Shown: one piece after another, positions 56,167-64,000 of the stretch
How positions within the stretch are numbered: position 1 is the first letter of the stretch
Layout of the letters: each line of letters starts with the position of its first letter
Source of the DNA: Pantoea sp. Lij88
GTDB lineage: Bacteria > Pseudomonadota > Gammaproteobacteria > Enterobacterales > Enterobacteriaceae
Assembly (NCBI RefSeq): GCF_030062155.1
Contig: NZ_CP118269.1
Location: 2,976,001-3,040,000 of the forward strand
Reading direction: 5' to 3'
DNA: 64,000 bases
Made by a program: the position numbers and the translations under genes
The notes under the pieces: model-generated
Database searches by the model: none
The model's input: only the letters and a program-made list of their open reading frames with translations
What the model was told of the DNA's origin: nothing

Positions 56167-58035
56167 TTACTGCATTTGTGCGGCAGCGCCGTACTTTATT
56201 TTGGCCTCTTTACGCAGGTTTTGCAGTAACGCTTCAAACGTCAGCTGCGCATTATTCTGCGTGACGCCTTTGACCATTTCGTCAATCTGCGCCTGCGGCA
56301 TGCTGCCGGTTTTCACTTTATCAACCGCCACCAGTACCACGTTGCCCTGCATATCTTCGCTCACACCCCAGGACGGTTTATTTTCCGCAGGCTGAGGCAG
56401 ATTAAAGGCGGCCTGTGCAACCGGATCCTGCGCATTGCGATCAACGGTTTTGCTGGCGCTCAGGGTCAGACCTGCGGCAGTCAGCGCATCCTGCTTACCG
56501 GCTTTGAGGTCGGTCAGCAGTTTATCGGCCTGGGCTTTCGCCTGCTGCGTCGCTTTATCGTGCTTGAGCGTATCGGTGATCTGCGCCTTAACCTGATCCA
56601 GCGGTTTCACCGCTTCCGGTTTATGCTCGCTGATACGCAGCACAAAGGCACGATCGCCATCGACAGTGATGATATCGGAGTTGTTGCCCGGTGCGCCGTT
56701 CTGACCCACCAGACCCCCGTTAAAGATCGCCTGCTTCACCGCATCGAAATTCAGCGCGTCTGGCAGCGTATCCTGACTGAACCAGCCGGTCTCTTTCGCT
56801 TTCAGACCCGAAGCCTGCTCGGCACCCGCCAGTGACTCATTGTCATTGCTGGCCGCTTCGCTGACTTTCTGCTGCAGTTTGTAGAAGGCATCAACGCCCT
56901 TCTCCTGCTTCACTTTCGCGGCAATCGCGCTGCGAACGTCATCCAGCGGTTTAACCTGCTCTGGCTGGATATCGTCGAGGCGAACCACCAGGAAGCCCAC
57001 TGAAGATTTGATCACGCCTGACATCTGGCCTTTCTCAGTCAGACCGGCATTTTTCAGTTCATCCGGGGTTGTTGACGGTTCCAGCCAGCCCATATCACCG
57101 CCCTTACGCGCAGAGATCGGGTCGATGGATTTGGCTTTCGCCACATCCGCGAAATTAGCGCCACCTTTCAGCTGAGCCAGTACCGCATTAGCATCGGCTT
57201 CAGTTTTGGTCTGAATCACGCTGTAGCGCGTACGCTGTGGCTGTGAATAGTCTGCTTTATGCTGGTCGTACCAGGCCTGAATATCCGCCTCGCTGGCATC
57301 CTGCTGCATGCTGGCAGCATCCATCAGGATATAGCTGACGCGGAACTGTTCCGGTGCCATAAAGCTGGTTTTATGCTGCTGATAATACTGGCTGATTTCG
57401 TCGTCATTAACGGTCTGCTTCGCTGCCAGTGCATTGACGTCCAGCGTTGCCTGACGAATATCGCGCTGCTGTGAAACCAGGTCCACCAGTCGGCTGGCTT
57501 CGCCCTTCAGCGTGAAGTCGGTGTTAGCCACGGCATTGATCAGCTGCTGATTAGAGAGTTGCTTGCGCAGCGCTTCGGCGTACTGGTCGGCACTGAAGCC
57601 CATATTGCCGATCAGAGCCAGATATTTACCGTTGTCGAATTTGCCGTTGGTCTGGAAAGCCTGCTGATTGAAAATCGCCTGCTTAACCTGATCGTCACTG
57701 ATGCTGAGGTGGAGATCTTTGATGTAGCTGTCGAGCAGCGCCTGATCGATTAACTGCGACAGCGCCTGCTGGCGGATCTGCTGCATGAAGCCATCATTGC
57801 TGGCCAGCTGTGAGAACTGGTCGCCCAGCATCTGCTGCTGACGACTGCGTTCGCTGTTGAACGCCTGCTCCAGCTGTCCACGGCTAATCTCCTGACCGTT
57901 AACTTTGGCCGCATAGTCGTTATTGCCGCCAATCAGATAGTTGCCAACGCCCGTCAGCACAAAGGAGACCATAATCAGTCCCAAAATAATCTTGAGCACG
58001 ACATTGTTCGACGCCGCGCGTAAATTGTCCATCAT
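56167..58035 (-). CDS. ppiD: Periplasmic chaperone PpiD
   Basis: Inner-membrane-anchored chaperone near the SecYEG exit; 622 residues (E. coli 623). One N-terminal helix (VLKIILGLIMVSFVLTGVGNYLIGG), a SurA-like chaperone region, then a parvulin domain near residues 265-355 (RYSVIQTKTEADANAVLAQLKGGANFADVAKAKSIDPISARKGGDMGWLEP). E. coli PpiD parvulin lacks clear isomerase activity. It lies downstream of hupB with separate terminators. Confidence 0.96.
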   Translation of the reverse strand: MMDNLRAASNNVVLKIILGLIMVSFVLTGVGNYLIGGNNDYAAKVNGQEISRGQLEQAFNSERSRQQQMLGDQFSQLASNDGFMQQIRQQALSQLIDQALLDSYIKDLHLSISDDQVKQAIFNQQAFQTNGKFDNGKYLALIGNMGFSADQYAEALRKQLSNQQLINAVANTDFTLKGEASRLVDLVSQQRDIRQATLDVNALAAKQTVNDDEISQYYQQHKTSFMAPEQFRVSYILMDAASMQQDASEADIQAWYDQHKADYSQPQRTRYSVIQTKTEADANAVLAQLKGGANFADVAKAKSIDPISARKGGDMGWLEPSTTPDELKNAGLTEKGQMSGVIKSSVGFLVVRLDDIQPEQVKPLDDVRSAIAAKVKQEKGVDAFYKLQQKVSEAASNDNESLAGAEQASGLKAKETGWFSQDTLPDALNFDAVKQAIFNGGLVGQNGAPGNNSDIITVDGDRAFVLRISEHKPEAVKPLDQVKAQITDTLKHDKATQQAKAQADKLLTDLKAGKQDALTAAGLTLSASKTVDRNAQDPVAQAAFNLPQPAENKPSWGVSEDMQGNVVLVAVDKVKTGSMPQAQIDEMVKGVTQNNAQLTFEALLQNLRKEAKIKYGAAAQMQ

Positions 58036-58175
58036 GGTATGGCAACACTCCGCTGTAGTGTGAATGTAAAGCTCGGTCGCAATTCGCCAGTGGCTGACGA
58101 CTCACGCAACTGCTGGCTTAGCTGGCAGTCTCAATCCGGTCCAGGTCCATCTTACGGCCCGATTCTTACCGGTTA

Positions 58176-58206
58176 AAACAAAAAAGGCACATCTGATTGA
58201 TGTGCC
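58176..58206 (-). terminator. hupB terminator
   Basis: GGCACATC (58186-58193) pairs GATGTGCC (58199-58206); on the minus strand TTTTTTGTTTT follows. Confidence 0.9.
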
Positions 58207-58282
58207 CGTATGTTACATGAGAACGGGTTAATCGTCCTCTAATCCACTGAAGAAAATGCGTCAATGAATCTATTCGTTGTTA

Positions 58283-58555
58283 TTAATTGACAGCGTCTTT
58301 CAATGCTTTACCAGCACGGAAACCGGGCACTTTACCGGCCGGGATGGTGATCTCTTTACCGGTCTGCGGGTTGCGGCCGGTACGTGCAGCGCGGTCACGC
58401 ACAGAGAATGTGCCGAAACCAACCAGAGCCACTTCATCACCGTCTTTCAGTGCATCTGAAACTGAGCCCATAAATGCATCTAAAACACGTCCCGCTGCAG
58501 CTTTAGAAATATCAGCATCGGCAGCAATTTTGTCGATCAATTGTGACTTATTCAC
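58283..58555 (-). CDS. hupB: DNA-binding protein HU-beta
   Basis: Nucleoid protein that bends DNA as a heterodimer with HupA. It has 90 residues from GTG 58555 ([29 protein letters not shown]). The DNA-binding arm holds [31 protein letters not shown]. The GTG is preferred to the ATG nine bases upstream because the AGGGG site directly abuts that ATG and E. coli HupB also starts at this position. Confidence 0.96.
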   Translation of the reverse strand: MNKSQLIDKIAADADISKAAAGRVLDAFMGSVSDALKDGDEVALVGFGTFSVRDRAARTGRNPQTGKEITIPAGKVPGFRAGKALKDAVN

Positions 58556-58702
58556 TCTATTCATCCCCTCTTTTATTATTTCACATCGTACCCTGCATCC
58601 AGCCAGATACGAACGCGCAGCAAGTTATATCAAGCCTGTGGAGCCGAAACAACGGAATTTCTCTGAGAACGTCGCGTCGGCAGCCACCTAAATTAGCGGC
58701 AC

Positions 58703-58738
58703 AAAAAAAAGCTGGCAAGCGCCAATTGCCTTGCCAGC
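58703..58738 (-). terminator. lon terminator
   Basis: GCTGGCAAG (58711-58719) pairs CTTGCCAGC (58730-58738); on the minus strand eight T residues follow (58710-58703). Confidence 0.92.
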
Positions 58739-58769
58739 TCCGCTTTTTAACGGTTTTTGCCGTTAATCA

Positions 58770-61124
58770 CTATTTTGCTGTTGCGACCTGCATGCCGTAT
58801 GGCGCATTTTCGAGTGCCAGATTCAGCACTTCTTCAATGCGTTTCACCGGATGGATCTCCAGATCGGCAATCACGTTCTGTGGAATCTCTTCCAGGTCAC
58901 GCTTGTTGTCGTCCGGGATCAGTACAGTCTTAATGCCACCACGGTGCGCTGCCAGCAGTTTCTCTTTCAGCCCGCCAATCGGCAGCACCTGACCACGCAG
59001 GGTGATCTCACCGGTCATGGCGACATCCGCACGCACCGGGTTACCGGTCAGACAGGAGACCAGCGCAGTACACATTGCGATACCGGCACTTGGGCCATCT
59101 TTCGGTGTGGCGCCTTCCGGAACGTGAACGTGAATATCTCGTTTTTCGTAGAAGTCACCATTGATGCCCAGCTTCTCGGCACGGGCACGCACCACGGTCA
59201 GCGCAGCCTGAATCGACTCCTGCATCACCTCACCCAGAGAACCGGTATAAGTGAGCTTGCCTTTACCCGGTACGCAGGCGGTTTCGATGGTCAGCAGATC
59301 GCCACCCACTTCCGTCCACGCCAGACCAGTCACCTGACCAACACGGTTTTCGCTGTCAGCACGGCCGTAGTCAAAGCGCTGTACGCCCAGGAAGTCTTTG
59401 AGGTTTTCGCCATTGATGGTGATGTGCTTCTTAGTCTTGTCCATCAGCAGTGATTTCACTGCTTTACGACACAACTTCGACAGCTCACGCTCAAGGCTAC
59501 GCACACCGGCTTCACGGGTGTAGTAACGGATAATGCCGACAATCGCGCTGTCTTCAACCGTAATTTCGCTGGCTTTCAGGGCGTTGCGTTCGATCTGCTT
59601 GGTGAGCAGATGCTGCTTCGCGATGTTCAGTTTCTCATCTTCGGTGTAACCCGACAGACGAATCACTTCCATACGGTCCAGCAGCGGTGCCGGGATGTTC
59701 ATTGAGTTCGATGTTGCCACGAACATCACATCAGAGAGGTCGTAGTCGACTTCCAGATAGTGGTCGTTGAACGCAATGTTCTGCTCAGGATCAAGCACTT
59801 CCAGCAGCGCTGAAGCCGGATCGCCACGCATATCAGAAGACATCTTGTCGATTTCATCCAGCAGGAACAGCGGGTTTTTAACCCCGACTTTCGCCATTTT
59901 CTGGATTAATTTACCCGGCATAGAGCCGATGTAAGTACGACGGTGACCACGGATTTCCGCTTCATCGCGCACGCCGCCCAGCGCCATACGCACATACTTA
60001 CGGCCGGTCGCTTTAGCGATTGACTGACCCAGAGAGGTTTTACCTACCCCTGGCGGTCCGACCAGGCACAGAATTGGCCCTTTAATTTTGCTGACGCGAC
60101 TCTGAACCGCAAGATACTCAAGAATACGATCCTTCACGCGCTCCAGGCCGTAATGGTCGATATCCAGCGTCTCCTGCGCTTTTCGCAGATCTTTCTTCAC
60201 TTTACTGCGCGCGTTCCACGGAACCTGCACCATCCAGTCGATGTAGCCGCGAACCACGGTCGCTTCGGCGGACATCGGGGACATCATTTTCAGCTTCTGC
60301 AGTTCGGCTTCGGCTTTCTCGCGCGCTTCTTCCGGCATTTTGGCCGCGTCGATTTTACGTTTTAACGCTTCGTACTCGTCAGGCGCATCGTCCATCTCGC
60401 CCAGCTCTTTCTGAATGGCCTTCATCTGCTCATTCAGATAGTACTCGCGCTGGCTCTTCTCCATCTGCTTCTTAACACGGTTGCGAATACGCTTCTCAAC
60501 CTGCAGCAGATCGATTTCAGATTCCATCATCGCCATCAGATATTCCAGACGCTCGTTGACGTCGGACATCTCCAGCACAGACTGTTTGTCTGCCAGTTTC
60601 AGTGGCATATGTGCTGCGACGGTGTCGGCAAGGCGTGCCGCATCGTCAATGTTGTTCAGCGAGGTTAAAACCTCTGGTGGGATCTTTTTATTGAGTTTGA
60701 TGTAGCCTTCAAACTGATTGATCGCCGTGCGCACCAGGACTTCCTGCTCGCGCTCTTCAATCTCTGGCGAAACCAGATATTCAGCTTGTGCCACAAAATG
60801 GTCACCGTTATCGGCCAGCGTCGTAATGTGGGCGCGCTGTAAACCTTCAACCAGGACTTTGACGGTGCCATCCGGCAGTTTCAGCATTTGCAATACTGAG
60901 GCAACGGTCCCTACTGAAAAGAGATCGTTAATGCCAGGTTCATCCGTTGAAGCCTCTTTCTGCGCGACCAGCATGATTTTTTTATCATGATCCATTGCGG
61001 CTTCAAGGCACCGAATTGATTTTTCCCGGCCAACAAACAACGGAATTACCATGTGCGGATAAACCACCACGTCGCGCAGCGGCAACACGGGGATTTCAAT
61101 GCGTTCAGAACGCTCAGGATTCAT
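58770..61124 (-). CDS. lon: ATP-dependent protease Lon
   Basis: Cytoplasmic AAA+ serine protease that degrades misfolded and regulatory proteins (for example SulA and RcsA in E. coli). It is 784 residues, as in E. coli. N-terminal substrate domain to about 300, Walker [12 protein letters not shown] near 356, Walker B LFLLDEID near 420, and the protease dyad Ser in [11 protein letters not shown] near 679 with Lys in [14 protein letters not shown] near 722. A heat-shock promoter lies upstream. Confidence 0.98.
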   Translation of the reverse strand: MNPERSERIEIPVLPLRDVVVYPHMVIPLFVGREKSIRCLEAAMDHDKKIMLVAQKEASTDEPGINDLFSVGTVASVLQMLKLPDGTVKVLVEGLQRAHITTLADNGDHFVAQAEYLVSPEIEEREQEVLVRTAINQFEGYIKLNKKIPPEVLTSLNNIDDAARLADTVAAHMPLKLADKQSVLEMSDVNERLEYLMAMMESEIDLLQVEKRIRNRVKKQMEKSQREYYLNEQMKAIQKELGEMDDAPDEYEALKRKIDAAKMPEEAREKAEAELQKLKMMSPMSAEATVVRGYIDWMVQVPWNARSKVKKDLRKAQETLDIDHYGLERVKDRILEYLAVQSRVSKIKGPILCLVGPPGVGKTSLGQSIAKATGRKYVRMALGGVRDEAEIRGHRRTYIGSMPGKLIQKMAKVGVKNPLFLLDEIDKMSSDMRGDPASALLEVLDPEQNIAFNDHYLEVDYDLSDVMFVATSNSMNIPAPLLDRMEVIRLSGYTEDEKLNIAKQHLLTKQIERNALKASEITVEDSAIVGIIRYYTREAGVRSLERELSKLCRKAVKSLLMDKTKKHITINGENLKDFLGVQRFDYGRADSENRVGQVTGLAWTEVGGDLLTIETACVPGKGKLTYTGSLGEVMQESIQAALTVVRARAEKLGINGDFYEKRDIHVHVPEGATPKDGPSAGIAMCTALVSCLTGNPVRADVAMTGEITLRGQVLPIGGLKEKLLAAHRGGIKTVLIPDDNKRDLEEIPQNVIADLEIHPVKRIEEVLNLALENAPYGMQVATAK

Positions 61125-61207
61125 AGAGCTCTCTCTTTGTTTAATGTCCGCCAGGTGATGGGAACCGCATCAGGCAGGTATGCAGTTAAACCCACAGGTA
61201 TCTGAGT

Positions 61208-61236
61208 ATATGGGGATGCTTGTCCGACATTCAACG
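61208..61236 (-). promoter_or_regulatory. Sigma32 promoter of lon
   Basis: Minus strand CGTTGAA (61236-61230), 14-bp spacer, CCCCATAT (61215-61208). The -10 is a full match to the heat-shock consensus CCCCATNT; the -35 is partial, as in E. coli lon. Confidence 0.85.
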
Positions 61237-61255
61237 TCACAGAGGCGAGAAAAGC

Positions 61256-61282
61256 AAAAGGGGAAACATTTTCCCCTTTTTT
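61256..61282 (-). terminator. clpX terminator
   Basis: AAAAGGGGAAA (61256-61266) pairs TTTCCCCTTTT (61270-61280) around CAT. On the minus strand the T run is part of the stem and continues as GCTTTTC; it could also act on the plus strand. Confidence 0.8.
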
Positions 61283-61310
61283 ATTAATACAACATGGACG
61301 ATCTGTTTAA

Positions 61311-62582
61311 TTATTCGCCAGATGCCTGCGCTTCATGCTTACCGTAGATCAACATCGGCTCAGACTGACCTTCAATAACTGATTCATCAATCACTACTTT
61401 TTCCACGTCGTCCATGGAAGGCAGGTCATACATGGTTTCCAGCAACGCGCCTTCAACAATGGAACGCAGACCACGTGCGCCGGTTTTACGTGACATCGCT
61501 TTCTTCGCAATGGCGGTTAACGCCTCGTCACGGAACTCCAGCTCAACACCTTCCAGGTTAAACAGCGCCTGGTACTGTTTTGTCAGGGCGTTTTTCGGCT
61601 CACGCAGAATCTGAATCAGCGCTTCTTCGCTCAGCTCGCTCAGGGTCGCGACCACAGGCAGACGGCCGATGAACTCAGGGATCAGACCGAATTTGATCAG
61701 ATCTTCCGGTTCACACTGTGAAAGCAGTTCGCCTTCGCTGGCTTTCTGCGACTTCCCTTTGACAGTAGCGCCGAAGCCGATACCGGATCCGGTTTCCACA
61801 CGCTGGGAGATCACTTTGTCCAGGCCGGCAAATGCGCCGCCGCAGATAAACAGAATTTTCGAGGTATCAACCTGCAAAAACTCCTGCTGCGGATGCTTAC
61901 GTCCACCCTGCGGCGGAACGGCAGCGACGGTGCCTTCAATCAGCTTAAGCAGAGCCTGCTGTACGCCTTCACCAGACACGTCACGGGTAATCGACGGGTT
62001 ATCTGACTTACGTGAGATCTTGTCGATTTCATCAATGTAGACGATGCCGCGCTGTGCTTTCTGTACGTCGTAGTCACACTTCTGCAGCAGTTTCTGGATG
62101 ATGTTTTCAACGTCCTCACCCACGTAACCAGCTTCAGTCAGCGTGGTGGCGTCAGCCATGGTGAACGGCACATCCAGCAGGCGTGCAAGTGTTTCTGCCA
62201 GCAGCGTTTTACCGCTACCGGTCGGGCCAATCAGCAGAATGTTACTTTTGCCCAGTTCGATGCCATTGCTGGTATCGCCATTACGCAGACGCTTGTAGTG
62301 GTTGTAGACCGCAACCGCCAGCACTTTCTTCGCTCTTTCCTGGCCGATGACATAATCATCGAGGTGATGGCGAATTTCATGTGGGGTTGGCAACGCACTG
62401 CGTTCACGATGCGGGGCAACTTCTTTAATCTCTTCGCGAATGATGTCGTTGCACAGGTCAACACACTCATCGCAGATATACACTGACGGCCCGGCAATCA
62501 GCTTTCGCACTTCATGCTGGCTTTTGCCGCAAAAAGAGCAGTACAGCAACTTTCCTGAACCGTCTTTGCGCTTATCTGTCAT
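61311..62582 (-). CDS. clpX: ATP-dependent Clp protease ATPase subunit ClpX
   Basis: AAA+ unfoldase that recognises tagged substrates (such as ssrA) and feeds ClpP. It has 423 residues. The N-terminal zinc domain [11 protein letters not shown] ... CDECVDLC, Walker A GPTGSGKT near 120, Walker B YIDEIDKI near 183, and the ClpP-docking IGF loop in [12 protein letters not shown] near 268 are all present. It lies 134 bases downstream of clpP, the usual clpPX order. Confidence 0.98.
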   Translation of the reverse strand: MTDKRKDGSGKLLYCSFCGKSQHEVRKLIAGPSVYICDECVDLCNDIIREEIKEVAPHRERSALPTPHEIRHHLDDYVIGQERAKKVLAVAVYNHYKRLRNGDTSNGIELGKSNILLIGPTGSGKTLLAETLARLLDVPFTMADATTLTEAGYVGEDVENIIQKLLQKCDYDVQKAQRGIVYIDEIDKISRKSDNPSITRDVSGEGVQQALLKLIEGTVAAVPPQGGRKHPQQEFLQVDTSKILFICGGAFAGLDKVISQRVETGSGIGFGATVKGKSQKASEGELLSQCEPEDLIKFGLIPEFIGRLPVVATLSELSEEALIQILREPKNALTKQYQALFNLEGVELEFRDEALTAIAKKAMSRKTGARGLRSIVEGALLETMYDLPSMDDVEKVVIDESVIEGQSEPMLIYGKHEAQASGE

Positions 62583-62716
62583 CAGTTAACCTCTTCTTGT
62601 TCTCAGGCCATACCCGCGTACGGCTCAGGCCGTGCATAGACGGCCGAAATTCATTCAACCCATAATAGTACCGTTGTCCTGTTAACTATAGACCAGGGAC
62701 AACGGTAAGTCGGGTC

Positions 62717-63340
62717 TTATTGGCGATGCGTCAGAATTGAATCGACTAATCCATACTCTACCGCTTCACTTGCAGAGAGGAAACGGTCACGCTCGGTATC
62801 ACGCTCAATTTCTTCCAGCGTTTTACCGGTGTGCTCAGCCATCAGCTCATTCATACGCTGCTTAACTTTCAGGATCTCGCGCGCATGGATCTCAATATCT
62901 GACGCCTGGCCCTGATAGCCGCCCAGCGGCTGGTGGATCATTACACGTGAGTTTGGCAGACAGAAACGTTTGCCTTTAGTACCCGCCGTCAGCAGGAACG
63001 CACCCATTGAACAGGCTTGTCCCATACAGATGGTGCTGACATCCGGTTTGATAAATTTCATGGTGTCGTAGATCGACATACCGGCCGTGATCACACCGCC
63101 AGGTGAGTTGATGTAGAGATAGATATCTTTTTCCGGGTTTTCAGCTTCCAGAAACAGCATCTGCGCCACGATCAGATTGGCCATGTGGTCTTCAACCTGG
63201 CCGGTCAGAAAAATGACGCGCTCTTTCAGCAGACGGGAGTAGATGTCGTAAGAACGCTCACCACGCGAAGTTTGTTCAACCACCATTGGCACCAGCGCAT
63301 TGTGCGGTGCAGTATATTCACGATCGCCACTGTATGACAT
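62717..63340 (-). CDS. clpP: ATP-dependent Clp protease proteolytic subunit
   Basis: Tetradecameric serine protease barrel, 207 residues with a short propeptide ([29 protein letters not shown]). The catalytic Ser is in [12 protein letters not shown], His in [10 protein letters not shown] and Asp in [11 protein letters not shown]. The start at 63340 has AGGAG eight bases upstream; in-frame codons before it are not homologous. The residue two before the catalytic Ser region reads Cys (QACSMG) where E. coli has Ala (QAASMG). Confidence 0.98.
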   Translation of the reverse strand: MSYSGDREYTAPHNALVPMVVEQTSRGERSYDIYSRLLKERVIFLTGQVEDHMANLIVAQMLFLEAENPEKDIYLYINSPGGVITAGMSIYDTMKFIKPDVSTICMGQACSMGAFLLTAGTKGKRFCLPNSRVMIHQPLGGYQGQASDIEIHAREILKVKQRMNELMAEHTGKTLEEIERDTERDRFLSASEAVEYGLVDSILTHRQ

Positions 63341-63483
63341 TACCGTCTCCTGGATAAATTTCATTGGCAACATTCTGTACCGATTCTACGTAAGACGCGC
63401 GGGAAACTCCACGTCGCACCTTTTCCGACACCTTCAGGACGGTTAATCAGCCAGCCTCACTCTCATTTCTGCATACTCCCACT

Positions 63484-63512
63484 ATCTGGGGATGCTGCAC
63501 GCATGTTTCAAG
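63484..63512 (-). promoter_or_regulatory. Sigma32 promoter of clpPX
   Basis: Minus strand CTTGAAA (63512-63506), 14-bp spacer, CCCCAGAT (63491-63484), matching the heat-shock consensus at nearly all positions. The rest of the clpP-tig gap (63341-63675) holds only leader sequence and the tig terminator. Confidence 0.9.
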
Positions 63513-63620
63513 CATAACAATCTTTTCCCTGTTCGCTAACCTCGAAAAAGCGATGCGTGAATAATTTGCCGATTAATTAAACAAATAGCAGCGAAGAGTG
63601 GCGTTATGTACGCAAAACAC

Positions 63621-63652
63621 AAAAAAGCCCGCGACTTTTCAGTCACGGGCTT
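63621..63652 (-). terminator. tig terminator
   Basis: AAGCCCGCGACT (63625-63636) pairs AGTCACGGGCTT (63641-63652) with one mismatch around TTTC, ending in six T residues on the minus strand (63626-63621). Confidence 0.92.
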
Positions 63653-63675
63653 AGCACAGACGGTTAAATGCGTGA

Positions 63676-64000
63676 TCAGGCCTGAGCGGTCTGATTCATC
63701 AGTTCCTGGAAGTTGGTCTCTTTCTCGGTCACTTTAGCTTTCGCCAGGACCGCTTCAACCGCTTGCTCTTCCAGCGCAACGTTGCGCATATTGTTCATCA
63801 GCTCGTTATTCTTGCTGTAGAACTCGATCACTTCCTGCGGATCTTCATACGCAGAAGCCATCTCTTCGATCATCGTGCTTACGCGTGCTTCGTCAGCTTT
63901 CAGCTCGTGGGTACGAATAACTTCGCCCAGCAGCAGGCCAACAACAACACGGCGTTTAGCCTGCTCTTCGAACAGTTCGCGTGGCAGTTCCAGCGCCTGC
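63676..64000 (-). CDS. tig: Trigger factor, 3' part only
   Basis: Ribosome-associated chaperone. Only the last 107 or so residues are in the window, from [19 protein letters not shown] through [19 protein letters not shown]. This is the C-terminal arm domain that holds nascent chains; the ribosome-binding and isomerase domains lie beyond the right edge. The gene precedes clpP, as in E. coli. Confidence 0.97.
   Translation of the reverse strand, partial: QALELPRELFEEQAKRRVVVGLLLGEVIRTHELKADEARVSTMIEEMASAYEDPQEVIEFYSKNNELMNNMRNVALEEQAVEAVLAKAKVTEKETNFQELMNQTAQA

Overview
This window is chromosomal DNA of an enterobacterium, most likely Erwiniaceae and close to Pantoea. It is moderately GC-rich and gene-dense. 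Gene order follows the E. coli purE to tig region block by block, with local losses (no fetAB between cnoX and qmcA, no aes near hemH) and local gains (a LysR/PACE pair, a LysR/unknown-protein pair, a zinc-starvation island, and a cysteine-desulfhydrase-like gene next to the DecR-type regulator). That last pair matches an arrangement I recall from Pantoea ananatis. No rRNA, tRNA, prophage, insertion sequence or CRISPR array is visible. The only RNA gene is ffs (4.5S RNA).

Layout. 1-2.9 kb: 3' end of ppiB, lpxH, and purEK behind a PurR operator. 2.9-9.8 kb: ybbP/ybbA export ABC genes, tesA, ybbO, cnoX, qmcA-ybbJ. 9.8-14.3 kb: cueR/copA copper detoxification with a 19-bp-spacer CueR promoter, then ybaP and ybaK. 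14.3-19.7 kb: LysR/PACE efflux pair, ushA, ybaL. 19.7-20.1 kb: a gene-free stretch that can fold into a large nested multi-hairpin structure followed by a terminator. 20.1-31.5 kb: gsk, hemH, adk, an unrecognised protein with a divergent LysR regulator, htpG, recR-ybaB-dnaX (with the tau/gamma frameshift signal), apt, ybaN. 31.6-37.7 kb: priC, a GlsB-like membrane protein, rsmS, acrR and acrAB. 37.8-40.9 kb: zinc-starvation island with two Zur-box-like dyads, the zinc-free ribosomal protein paralogues L31B and L36B, a metal ABC transporter, and a 34-residue membrane peptide read just ahead of the ATPase. 41-42.5 kb: an AT-rich orphan gene, tomB-hha, ffs. 42.6-51.7 kb: ybaZ, ybaY, tesB, glnK-amtB under a sigma54/NtrC control region, mdlAB, a DecR/CcdR regulator and a divergent CcdA-like enzyme. 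51.7-64 kb: cof, ybaE, queC, fadM, ybaV, ppiD, hupB, lon, clpX, clpP and the 3' end of tig, with heat-shock (sigma32) promoters before clpP, lon and, further upstream in the window, htpG.

Several units work together. ClpXP, Lon, HtpG, trigger factor, PpiD and CnoX form a protein-quality-control set. AcrR-AcrAB, MdlAB and the PACE protein are efflux functions. L31B/L36B and the ABC transporter are a coherent zinc-sparing and zinc-uptake response. GlnK-AmtB is ammonium sensing and uptake.

The most promising undescribed features are the structured intergenic element at 19814-19992 and the 34-residue membrane peptide at 40743-40847. All identifications rest on reading motifs and recalling family sequences; no database search was possible.
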